A stretch of DNA of 64,000 bases from Salinibius halmophilus (GTDB taxonomy: Bacteria > Pseudomonadota > Gammaproteobacteria > Pseudomonadales > Natronospirillaceae): contig NZ_QPEP01000011.1 of the NCBI RefSeq assembly GCF_003577475.1, positions 1 through 64,000 on the forward strand. The letters are read 5' to 3'. The notes below the pieces were generated by a model. It was not told where the DNA came from and did not search any database. It saw only the letters and a list, made by a program, of their open reading frames with translations. This document shows, piece after piece, positions 34,611 through 41,682 of the stretch. Numbering within the stretch: position 1 is the stretch's first letter; each line of letters opens with the position of its first letter. The position numbers and the translations under genes were made by a program.

Positions 34611-34634
34611 GTCACCCCCGCGAAGACGGGGGGG
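34611..34634. terminator. GC-rich hairpin after the copA operon
   Basis: CCCCCG-CGAAGA-CGGGGG (34615-34632) within GTCACCCCCGCGAAGACGGG is a strong hairpin without a clear T tract. It belongs to the group of dispersed GC-rich hairpins in this window and separates the copA operon from the minus-strand solute-binding protein. Confidence 0.55.
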
Positions 34635-34644
34635 CTAGGTTACG

Positions 34645-35949
34645 TTATTTGGCTAATGCACAGTTACTAGCGCCAATATAGCCCCAAGAGTTCAATCCTT
34701 TCTGAATATGTTCGGCCGCCTGTTGAGCGGTATAGGTGCCAGCCAGCATACCTTGCCAAGCCGCCGCACTCAGTGCGCCATAGGTTGGTTGTTTCTCATT
34801 CAGTGATGGTGCCAAAAACGGCTCAACTGCTGCTGCATTCGGCATCTGTTTGATTACTTTCTCAATAATTGGATGGGTGCCAGCAGGAATATTAAATGGC
34901 TTGTTATAGGCTGGGATGTCGCTACCTATTTGCTCAACAAAAAGCTCAGCAAATTTTGCCGTGGTGGCAAATTCTAACACTTTGGCGGCACTACTTTGCT
35001 TGGTGCTGTAGGCCGATACCGCATACCCACCATCTGGGTGGGCGACAATCTTGTTATTTGGACCAGGGAAGGGGCCGTATAATGGTTTAAAGTTTGGGTT
35101 TACATCATATAAACCACCAGTAGCTTGTACTACCCAAACACCCGTTGTCCAAGCACCATCCATCATGCCGATCGCATCGCCGGTTACGACAGGTGTGCGC
35201 ATTGCACCGTAGTCTATTTTCAGTGGGTCATCATGCATATTTGGAATCATGGCTATGACGCGCTCAAACGCGGACACCACTTCGGCATCGGTAAAACAAG
35301 CTGTACCATTGATAAGCTTTTGTTGGGTGGCATCACTGATCCAACCTGCCATGACCACCTCATTGGCGACTTGGTTGAGGTACCAGCCGTCTTTGCCATC
35401 AAGGGCTAAGCCAACTTGGTTAGCATTTTGGGCAGCTTCCATCAACTGGTCAAACTCAGCGACCGTTTGCGGCGCCGCTGCAAAGCCAAGCGCTTGCAAT
35501 TCAGTTTGGTTGTAAATCATCGACTGTAACTGGATGGCATTAGGCACGGCATACTCAATACCATCCCATGCCACCACACCGGCGCGGCCGTTCATATTAT
35601 CAAGCGTTATGCCGAGCTGATCCATAGACACCAGCATGCCACTTTGCACGAATGGGTCGAACCAAAGAGCACCGCTTTTTGCACCCAAGATATCAATCTG
35701 CCCTCTTGGCATGGTTTTGCGAAGTAGCGCTTCGTAATCTTCAGAGCTTAAGAGGTTCACCTGCACATGAATGCCGTCGATTAAGTTTTGTTCGTTGATG
35801 GCCTGCCATAACTTAGCTTCTTGTTGACGAAAGGTATGCAAGTTAACAACGGTTTTAGTGCTGCCACCGATCACTTGCCCATCACTGGTGACTGGTTCAC
35901 TACATGCAGAGATAAAAAGTGCAATGGTGAGTGCTAGTAGAAATCGCAT
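34645..35949 (-). CDS. ABC transporter solute-binding lipoprotein
   Basis: A 434-aa family 1 extracellular solute-binding protein. The start at 35949 gives a lipoprotein signal RFLLALTIALFISAC, with the lipidated cysteine at about residue 16, and GAGGGAACA precedes it. The C-terminal half has GGYAVSAYSTKQSSAAKVLE and DIPAYNKPFNIPAG, typical of sugar or oligosaccharide binders of the MalE type. No permease or ATPase genes are adjacent, so it is an orphan component. The ligand is unknown. Confidence 0.82.
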   Translation of the reverse strand: MRFLLALTIALFISACSEPVTSDGQVIGGSTKTVVNLHTFRQQEAKLWQAINEQNLIDGIHVQVNLLSSEDYEALLRKTMPRGQIDILGAKSGALWFDPFVQSGMLVSMDQLGITLDNMNGRAGVVAWDGIEYAVPNAIQLQSMIYNQTELQALGFAAAPQTVAEFDQLMEAAQNANQVGLALDGKDGWYLNQVANEVVMAGWISDATQQKLINGTACFTDAEVVSAFERVIAMIPNMHDDPLKIDYGAMRTPVVTGDAIGMMDGAWTTGVWVVQATGGLYDVNPNFKPLYGPFPGPNNKIVAHPDGGYAVSAYSTKQSSAAKVLEFATTAKFAELFVEQIGSDIPAYNKPFNIPAGTHPIIEKVIKQMPNAAAVEPFLAPSLNEKQPTYGALSAAAWQGMLAGTYTAQQAAEHIQKGLNSWGYIGASNCALAK

Positions 35950-36048
35950 TGTTCCCTCGAATACGTTAGGTTTCATGTATTGTTACAGTTCTAACGCAAT
36001 TAGGAAGTGGCGCCTTTGGGTAGTGCTAAGCGGTTCACAGTAGTAAGT

Positions 36049-36108
36049 GTTGCCCGGCGCACGCTTTTCGAAAAAACGCGCCGTGCAACCTACGGGTTCG
36101 GGCGTAGG
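36049..36108. repeat. GTTGCCCGGCGCAC hairpin element, copy 1
   Basis: GTTGCCCGGCGCAC at 36049-36062 pairs with CGCGCCGTGCAAC at 36077-36089 around TTTTCGAAAA. A second hairpin CCTACG-GGTTCGGG-CGTAGG (36089-36108) follows. The first hairpin recurs at 37174-37214 with a nearly identical arm and loop, so it is a dispersed REP-like element rather than a chance terminator. Confidence 0.65.
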
Positions 36109-36192
36109 TTTTACAAACCGCAGGTTTGGGAAACAATGATCAACGTTGCCCAGCGTAAAAAACACCGTTCTCGGGCTACATAGGAGTAGACC

Positions 36193-36549
36193 ATGCCGCA
36201 CCTGGTATTTGAGTACACAGCCAATCTTCAGCCGGAACCTGAGTGGCAACTAATGTTGCAGGAGTGTCATCAGTTTTTGGCTACTACAGGTGAGTGGGAC
36301 CTAGCGGATATCAAAAGTCGGGTGTACAAAACCGAAATATTTCTGCAAGGCGATAAACCGGAAAAGGCACACATAACCCTGACATTACAGATGCTAGATG
36401 GCCGCAGTGATGAACTCAAAGCGAAGGTGGCCAAAGCGCTTGGGAAAATTATTGAGCGATATGTCGATACTGCTTGTGTCCACACTATGACAAACATCAC
36501 TGTGCAATGCGTAGATATCCACAGGGCTAGTTATTACAAGCGAGCATAG
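36193..36549 (+). CDS. 5-carboxymethyl-2-hydroxymuconate isomerase family protein
   Basis: A 118-aa protein of the CHMI/HpaF family, a tautomerase-fold enzyme using an N-terminal proline. Residue 2 is proline (MPHLVFEYTANLQP), the expected catalytic base. The segment KTEIFLQGDKPEKAHITLTLQML matches the family. No other genes of homoprotocatechuate degradation are near, so its role in that pathway is doubtful and it may be an orphan tautomerase. AGGAGTAGACC precedes the ATG. Confidence 0.83.
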   Translation: MPHLVFEYTANLQPEPEWQLMLQECHQFLATTGEWDLADIKSRVYKTEIFLQGDKPEKAHITLTLQMLDGRSDELKAKVAKALGKIIERYVDTACVHTMTNITVQCVDIHRASYYKRA

Positions 36550-36708
36550 GGGCGAATAGTCTAGTGCCTATTCAAGAGGGTCATAGCAGCTAGGTCGACT
36601 CTCCTGAAAAACGCTTTCTTAAACGCACCCTGCTCGTGGTGGGTTTATGGCGGCGTACTTTTTGCTGCGCATTCTTTAAGCCCACAATAGCTTGTGGGCT
36701 AGTTGCAA

Positions 36709-36858
36709 TTATTGACCAAAAAGCTGTCGATAGAAGTTTATAACTTTACTGATGCCTTGTTCGGTTGATGCACCAGGCTGTAGCACGTCGAACCCATGCT
36801 TGGCGTTTTTCACCAGTAGGCGAGTAGCCTGAGTGTTATGCTTAGCATAGGCACCCAT
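36709..36858 (-). pseudogene. C-terminal remnant of an alpha/beta hydrolase
   Basis: The minus-strand frame ending at the TAA 36709-36711 encodes about 49 residues including LLVKNAKHGFDVLQPGAS and STEQGISKVINFYRQLFGQ. KHGFDVL with its histidine is the end of a dienelactone-hydrolase or esterase fold. The N-terminal two hundred residues with the catalytic serine are missing. It adjoins a GST remnant, suggesting a deletion point at about 36870. The remaining bases of 36550-36934 hold only small inverted repeats. Confidence 0.55.
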
Positions 36859-36934
36859 CGCGTGGTTTGCTGTCTTTCACCGGCGCTGGGTGTATTCTGG
36901 ACCCTGAAAAGCGGAGCAATAAGGATTAACAATC

Positions 36935-37168
36935 ATGGAAATATATGGCGATAAGCAGGCCGGTGGACATAAAGCTCTGCGTGTAATGGCGCAACAGCTC
37001 TCAGCGAGCCCATTTTTAGTGGGTAATCAGCTCACAACAGCCGATATTAGCTTGTATGCCTACACCCATGTGGCGCATGAAGGCGGTTTTGATTTGCAAC
37101 AATATCCATCGATTCGGGCATGGTTAGGGCGTATAGAAGAGGTGGCTGGTTACGTGCCACTCGGTTAG
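36935..37168 (+). pseudogene. glutathione S-transferase C-domain fragment
   Basis: The 77-aa frame matches only the C-terminal half of a GST: YGDKQAGGHKALRVMAQQLS, then FLVGNQLTTADISLYAYTHVAHEGGF and the typical end. The thioredoxin-like glutathione domain is missing, and stop codons lie upstream in frame. AAGGA nine bases before the ATG could still allow expression of the fragment. It is more likely a deletion remnant than an enzyme. Confidence 0.7.
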
Positions 37169-37173
37169 CAAAT

Positions 37174-37214
37174 GTTGCCCGGCGCACTTTTTTCGAAAAC
37201 ACGTGCCGGGCAAC
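37174..37214. repeat. GTTGCCCGGCGCAC hairpin element, copy 2
   Basis: GTTGCCCGGCGCAC pairs with GTGCCGGGCAAC around TTTTTTCGAAAACAC. It shares its arm and loop with 36049-36089. It lies between a plus-strand remnant and the minus-strand Spy-like gene and may act as a two-way terminator. Confidence 0.65.
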
Positions 37215-37226
37215 TTTCTTGTATGC

Positions 37227-37688
37227 TTAGTAGCCGTTGCGGCCTTTGCCGCCACGGCGCTCTTGCATGTGCTCCCTGCGTTCTTCCAATTGAGTAATTT
37301 GCTCGTCGGTTAGAATCTCAGCCAGAGCTGCGTGCATTGCTTCGCGGCTTTCTGGGCGTTGACCACGTAATTCAGCAATTTGTGCTTTTTGCTCATCGGT
37401 TAATTCAAGGCCTGCAAACATCGCCATTGGGCCACGGGCGCGAGGGCGCATTGCTTCAATTTGCTCATCGGTTAGCACGGTGCGCAGCTCGGCTTCTAGT
37501 GCGGCTTGTTGTGCATCACGAATTGGCTCGTTGCGCTCACGGTGATCTTGCAAGATTTCTTGCACCTGTTGGCGCTGCTCATCGGTAAGCTCTGCCATCG
37601 CGCCACGGTTTTGGCCACCAAATGCCAGGGCTGAACCGGCAAGGGTGAGTACTAAAACTGATACACCTAGTGTCTTCATCGCTTTCAT
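37227..37688 (-). CDS. Spy/CpxP family periplasmic protein
   Basis: A 153-aa secreted protein. A signal peptide (KTLGVSVLVLTLAGSALA) is followed by a helical body with four LTDEQ motifs (ELTDEQRQQV; VLTDEQIEAM; ELTDEQKAQI; ILTDEQITQL), variants of the LTxxQ motif of Spy and CpxP, which are chaperones or stress sensors in the periplasm. The tail is rich in arginine and glycine. The start at 37688 is preceded by AGAGGTGA; a GTG three codons upstream is less likely. Confidence 0.82.
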   Translation of the reverse strand: MKAMKTLGVSVLVLTLAGSALAFGGQNRGAMAELTDEQRQQVQEILQDHRERNEPIRDAQQAALEAELRTVLTDEQIEAMRPRARGPMAMFAGLELTDEQKAQIAELRGQRPESREAMHAALAEILTDEQITQLEERREHMQERRGGKGRNGY

Positions 37689-37801
37689 TTTAATCACCTC
37701 TTTCTTTTAGGAGTTAAGCAGCGTTTGGCTGCCTACGTGATTAACTATGCGCGACAAAAGTGCAAAAAATGTGCAGCCTTTAAGGAAGAATGTGAAAGCA
37801 T

Positions 37802-37827
37802 AAAAAAGCCGAGCACTGGGCTCGGCT
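37802..37827 (-). terminator. rho-independent terminator
   Basis: On the minus strand the eight-base arms AGCCGAGC/GCTCGGCT around a five-base loop are followed by TTTTTT. It lies just after the DUF2189 gene stop at 37845. Confidence 0.9.
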
Positions 37828-37844
37828 ATGTTGACCGTTTTCTT

Positions 37845-38627
37845 TTATTCAAACCGGCGCGGGTTCTTCGTTTTGATGGTGGCAATGTAGGCATGCCAGC
37901 TGGCGTAAGCCAAAATCGGCATAATAATCACGAAGCCAATCGCAAAGGTTAGGAAGCCGATGGCGATTGATACCCCAATGATGCCTGCCCAAACAATCAT
38001 CGGAATGATGTTGTTATAAACGGCCTTGGCCGAGGTTACGATGGCTGTCATTAAGTCGATGTGGCGCTCCATCATGATTTGCGGTGTAAAGGCTGAAATC
38101 ATAAACACTGCCGCGGTCAACATGCCACCGGCGAAAGTGCCTAGCGTTAAAAACGACACCAAGTCTTGCAGTGGTGGGTTAGCTTGTACCGGGTAAACGG
38201 CGTGGATGACTGCTGCAATACGCAGCCAAAAGATCATTGCCAGCATGAGTACAAATGCGAAACCCCATTCTCCAACTGGGTTTCGAAACATCGATCTCAG
38301 GCTGTGGCTCAAGGTTGGCTTGTGGCCTTTTTCCATCTCCCAAGCAACATCGTACAAGCCGACGGCGAATACCGGACCTATCATGGCGAAGCCAATCACC
38401 ATGGGCGCTACATAGATATATTCGCCGGTGCTGTTGTAGAAGTACATGAGTGCGGCGGGTATTAGCGCGAAAACGATACCGTACGCCAAGCTGATCAGCG
38501 GTGCTTTTAGGAAATCTTTCACCGCTAGTGAAAGCCAATGGAAGGGTAGTCGCGCACTGATTTGATAGCTATCGATGCTGCGAGCTAGTTCTGTCGGCTG
38601 GTGTGCTGTTTGCTTTGTGTCTGCCAT
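37845..38627 (-). CDS. DUF2189 family integral membrane protein
   Basis: A 260-aa polytopic membrane protein with about six spans. FHWLSLAVKDFLKAPLISLAYG (near residue 30) and PVFAVGLYDVAWEMEKGHKP are typical of the DUF2189 family, whose function is unknown. The start at 38627 is chosen at MADTKQ; upstream codons do not fit. A clear terminator follows the stop. Confidence 0.88.
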   Translation of the reverse strand: MADTKQTAHQPTELARSIDSYQISARLPFHWLSLAVKDFLKAPLISLAYGIVFALIPAALMYFYNSTGEYIYVAPMVIGFAMIGPVFAVGLYDVAWEMEKGHKPTLSHSLRSMFRNPVGEWGFAFVLMLAMIFWLRIAAVIHAVYPVQANPPLQDLVSFLTLGTFAGGMLTAAVFMISAFTPQIMMERHIDLMTAIVTSAKAVYNNIIPMIVWAGIIGVSIAIGFLTFAIGFVIIMPILAYASWHAYIATIKTKNPRRFE

Positions 38628-38906
38628 GGTGTTGTGCCCCCACAAATCTATTCGAATTTTTATGATGCGCGTAAAACTCATCTCGCGAACCAGCTAATTG
38701 CCATTACGCAGCATAGACAGGCATCAGTTTGAAATACCACTTATAGAATTGTATGTTTTCGTAATCGTAACCTTTTGCGGGCACGCAGCACCCTAGCCAA
38801 ATACTCGTTATTAATTGCTTGAATGCATCTATGACCACTACAGTGAAGTAAGCAACAACAAGGGCAAACCCCGCAACGGGCGAAACGCGAAATAACAGGA
38901 GGTCCT

Positions 38907-41645
38907 ATGTCGAATTCCAGTGAGTCGCAACCAGTCTCGCAACCAGAGGCATCACAGCTTACAGTGAATGGTGTGTCTTATCATTACATGCCAATCGCGC
39001 AAGCAGGCGAGCAGGCACAGCAATTACCTTTTTCTTTAAAGGTGTTGCTAGAAAATTTACTCCGCCATCATGATGGCGCAGCAACGAACGAGCAAGTTGC
39101 CGCCATGCTTGGCTGGCTTAAAGAAGGTAAGGCCAACAAGGAAATTCCCTACCGCCCAGCCCGAGTACTGATGCAAGATTTCACCGGTGTGCCAGCCGTA
39201 GTGGACTTAGCAGCCATGCGTGATGCGATCACGAAAGCTGGTGGCAATGCCGAGCAGGTCAACCCTCTTACGCCGGTTGATCTTGTGATCGACCATTCGG
39301 TTATGGTGGATGAATACGGCAATAAAGGGGCGTTTGCTAACAACGTCAAAGCTGAAATGGCGCGCAACAAAGAGCGCTACGAGTTTTTGCGCTGGGGACA
39401 GCAAGCCTTCGATAACTTTCGTGTTGTGCCGCCAGGCACTGGCATTTGTCACCAAGTTAATTTGGAGTACTTGGCCCAAACCGTTTTTCAAAACGATACG
39501 GGCGAAGCGTCTTGGTTGTACCCCGATACCCTAGTGGGCACCGACTCACACACCACCATGATTAACGGCCTAGGTGTGCTAGGTTGGGGTGTGGGGGGCA
39601 TTGAAGCCGAGGCCGCGATGCTTGGCCAGCCGGTGTCGATGCTGATTCCAGAAGTGATTGGTTTTAAAATGACCGGTAAATTGCGTGAAGGCATTACCGC
39701 AACCGATCTAGTACTTACGGTTACCCAGATACTGCGCAAGCACGGCGTGGTGGGTAAGTTTGTTGAGTTTTATGGTGATGGCCTGGCAGAAATGCCGGTA
39801 GCAGACCGTGCCACCATTGCCAATATGGCCCCAGAATATGGTGCTACTTGTGGTTTCTTCCCAGTCGATGAGCAAACCCTGAAGTATTTAGCCCTTACCG
39901 GTCGCTCGCAAGACCAAATTGATAAAGTTGAGGTTTACAGCAAGGCGCAAGGTTTGTGGCGTAATAAAGGTGATGAGCCGACCTATACCCAAACACTGGC
40001 GCTAGACTTGGGTGATGTTGAAGCGTCGTTGGCTGGGCCGAAACGCCCGCAAGACCGAGTAACGCTCAACCATGTGAAACCAACATTCGAGTTGATGATG
40101 GCCTCAAGTGAGGGCCCAGCCGAGACGCAAGAAGGCAAGCTACTGTCCGAAGGTGGCCAAACCGCCGTTGGTGTGCAGCAAAGCTACCGCCATGCGGCAA
40201 GTCAAGAAACCAAAATTGAGGGTGAATCTTTTTGGCTAGACCCTGGCGCGGTAGTGATTGCTGCCATCACTTCGTGTACCAACACCTCTAATCCAAGTGT
40301 GATGATGGCGGCTGGGTTATTGGCGCAAAAAGCGCGTGAAAAAGGCTTGAATCGCCAGCCTTGGGTGAAGAGTTCGCTCGCACCTGGCTCGAAAGTGGTG
40401 ACCGACTATTTAGCGAAAGCGGGTCTTCAAGATTCGCTTGATGAGCTGGGGTTCCAGCTAGTGGGGTATGGCTGCACAACCTGTATTGGGAATTCGGGGC
40501 CATTACCTGAGCCAGTAGAGGCAGCCATTCAGCAAGGCGGTATGACTGTAGCCTCTGTGTTGTCCGGTAACCGAAATTTTGAGGGGCGCGTGCACCCATC
40601 AGTGCAAACTAACTGGTTAGCTTCACCACCACTTGTAGTAGCTTATGCCTTGGCAGGTAATATTCGGGTGGACTTTGATAAAGATCCACTTGGCCATGAT
40701 CTAGAAGGCAAACCTGTGTATTTGCGTGATATTTGGCCGAGCCAAAGCGAAATTGAAACTGCTGTAGCGAATGTCGATCAAAGCATGTTCCATACCCAGT
40801 ATGGACAGGTATTTGATGGCGATGAAACCTGGCGCAATCTGGAAGTACCCGATAGCAAGGTATACGAATGGAGAGATGATTCAACCTACATTCAAAAACC
40901 AAGCTTCTTTGATGACTTGCAGCCACAACCGGCAGCGCTTAAGGACGTGCAAGGCGCCAAAATTCTTGCCTTAATGGGCGACTCGGTTACCACCGATCAT
41001 ATTTCGCCAGCTGGGGCATTTAAACCAACTACGCCCGCGGGCGAATACCTACAAGAGCAGGGGGTGCCACCTGAGCAGTTCAATTCGTACGGCTCGCGCC
41101 GAGGTAACCACGAAGTGATGGTACGTGGCACCTTTGCTAACGTGCGCATTCGCAACGAAATGCTGGATGGCGTTGAAGGCGGTTATACCCGAATTGGCGG
41201 CGAGCAGTTGCCTATTTATGATGCGGCCATGCGCTATCAAAAAGCGGGCACTCCACTGGTGGTGATTGCTGGCAAAGAATACGGCACCGGCTCTAGCCGT
41301 GACTGGGCTGCTAAAGGTACACGTTTGCTTGGAGTGGAAGCTGTGGTAGCCGAATCCTTTGAGCGCATTCACCGTTCAAACTTGATTGGCATGGGCGTAA
41401 TGCCGCTGCAGTTCCCCGAGGGCGTTGACCGCAAAACCTTAAAACTAACCGGTGATGAAACCATTAGCTTGTTAGGCATAAGCGATTGGCAGCTTGGGCA
41501 GCCGGTCAATATGAAGGTGGACTACTCAGATGGCGACAGCCAAACCGTGCCATTAAAAGTACGCATTGATACCGAAAATGAAGCGGCTTATTTCCGCAAT
41601 GGCGGTATTTTGCACTATGTATTGCGCCAGATGATGGCGAAGTAG
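38907..41645 (+). CDS. acnA: aconitate hydratase A
   Basis: A 912-aa aconitase of the AcnA/IRP type, interconverting citrate and isocitrate in the TCA cycle. Iron-sulfur ligands are visible as AITSCTNTSNP and GYGCTTCIGNSGPLPE. The C-terminal swivel domain has GDSVTTDHISPAGAF and the motif GTGSSRDWAAKGTRLLGV. A strong AGGAGG precedes the ATG. It stands alone without other TCA genes. Confidence 0.96.
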   Translation: MSNSSESQPVSQPEASQLTVNGVSYHYMPIAQAGEQAQQLPFSLKVLLENLLRHHDGAATNEQVAAMLGWLKEGKANKEIPYRPARVLMQDFTGVPAVVDLAAMRDAITKAGGNAEQVNPLTPVDLVIDHSVMVDEYGNKGAFANNVKAEMARNKERYEFLRWGQQAFDNFRVVPPGTGICHQVNLEYLAQTVFQNDTGEASWLYPDTLVGTDSHTTMINGLGVLGWGVGGIEAEAAMLGQPVSMLIPEVIGFKMTGKLREGITATDLVLTVTQILRKHGVVGKFVEFYGDGLAEMPVADRATIANMAPEYGATCGFFPVDEQTLKYLALTGRSQDQIDKVEVYSKAQGLWRNKGDEPTYTQTLALDLGDVEASLAGPKRPQDRVTLNHVKPTFELMMASSEGPAETQEGKLLSEGGQTAVGVQQSYRHAASQETKIEGESFWLDPGAVVIAAITSCTNTSNPSVMMAAGLLAQKAREKGLNRQPWVKSSLAPGSKVVTDYLAKAGLQDSLDELGFQLVGYGCTTCIGNSGPLPEPVEAAIQQGGMTVASVLSGNRNFEGRVHPSVQTNWLASPPLVVAYALAGNIRVDFDKDPLGHDLEGKPVYLRDIWPSQSEIETAVANVDQSMFHTQYGQVFDGDETWRNLEVPDSKVYEWRDDSTYIQKPSFFDDLQPQPAALKDVQGAKILALMGDSVTTDHISPAGAFKPTTPAGEYLQEQGVPPEQFNSYGSRRGNHEVMVRGTFANVRIRNEMLDGVEGGYTRIGGEQLPIYDAAMRYQKAGTPLVVIAGKEYGTGSSRDWAAKGTRLLGVEAVVAESFERIHRSNLIGMGVMPLQFPEGVDRKTLKLTGDETISLLGISDWQLGQPVNMKVDYSDGDSQTVPLKVRIDTENEAAYFRNGGILHYVLRQMMAK

Positions 41646-41651
41646 GTTGAA

Positions 41652-41669
41652 CGGCGGCGTTAGCCGCCG
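41652..41669. terminator. short perfect hairpin between acnA and the nuclease gene
   Basis: CGGCGGC-GTTA-GCCGCCG, seven bases per arm, lies between two convergent genes. No T tract follows on either strand, so its efficiency is uncertain; GGGCAAC after it recalls the REP-like elements at 36-37 kb. Confidence 0.55.
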
Positions 41670-41682
41670 GGCAACAATTCAA

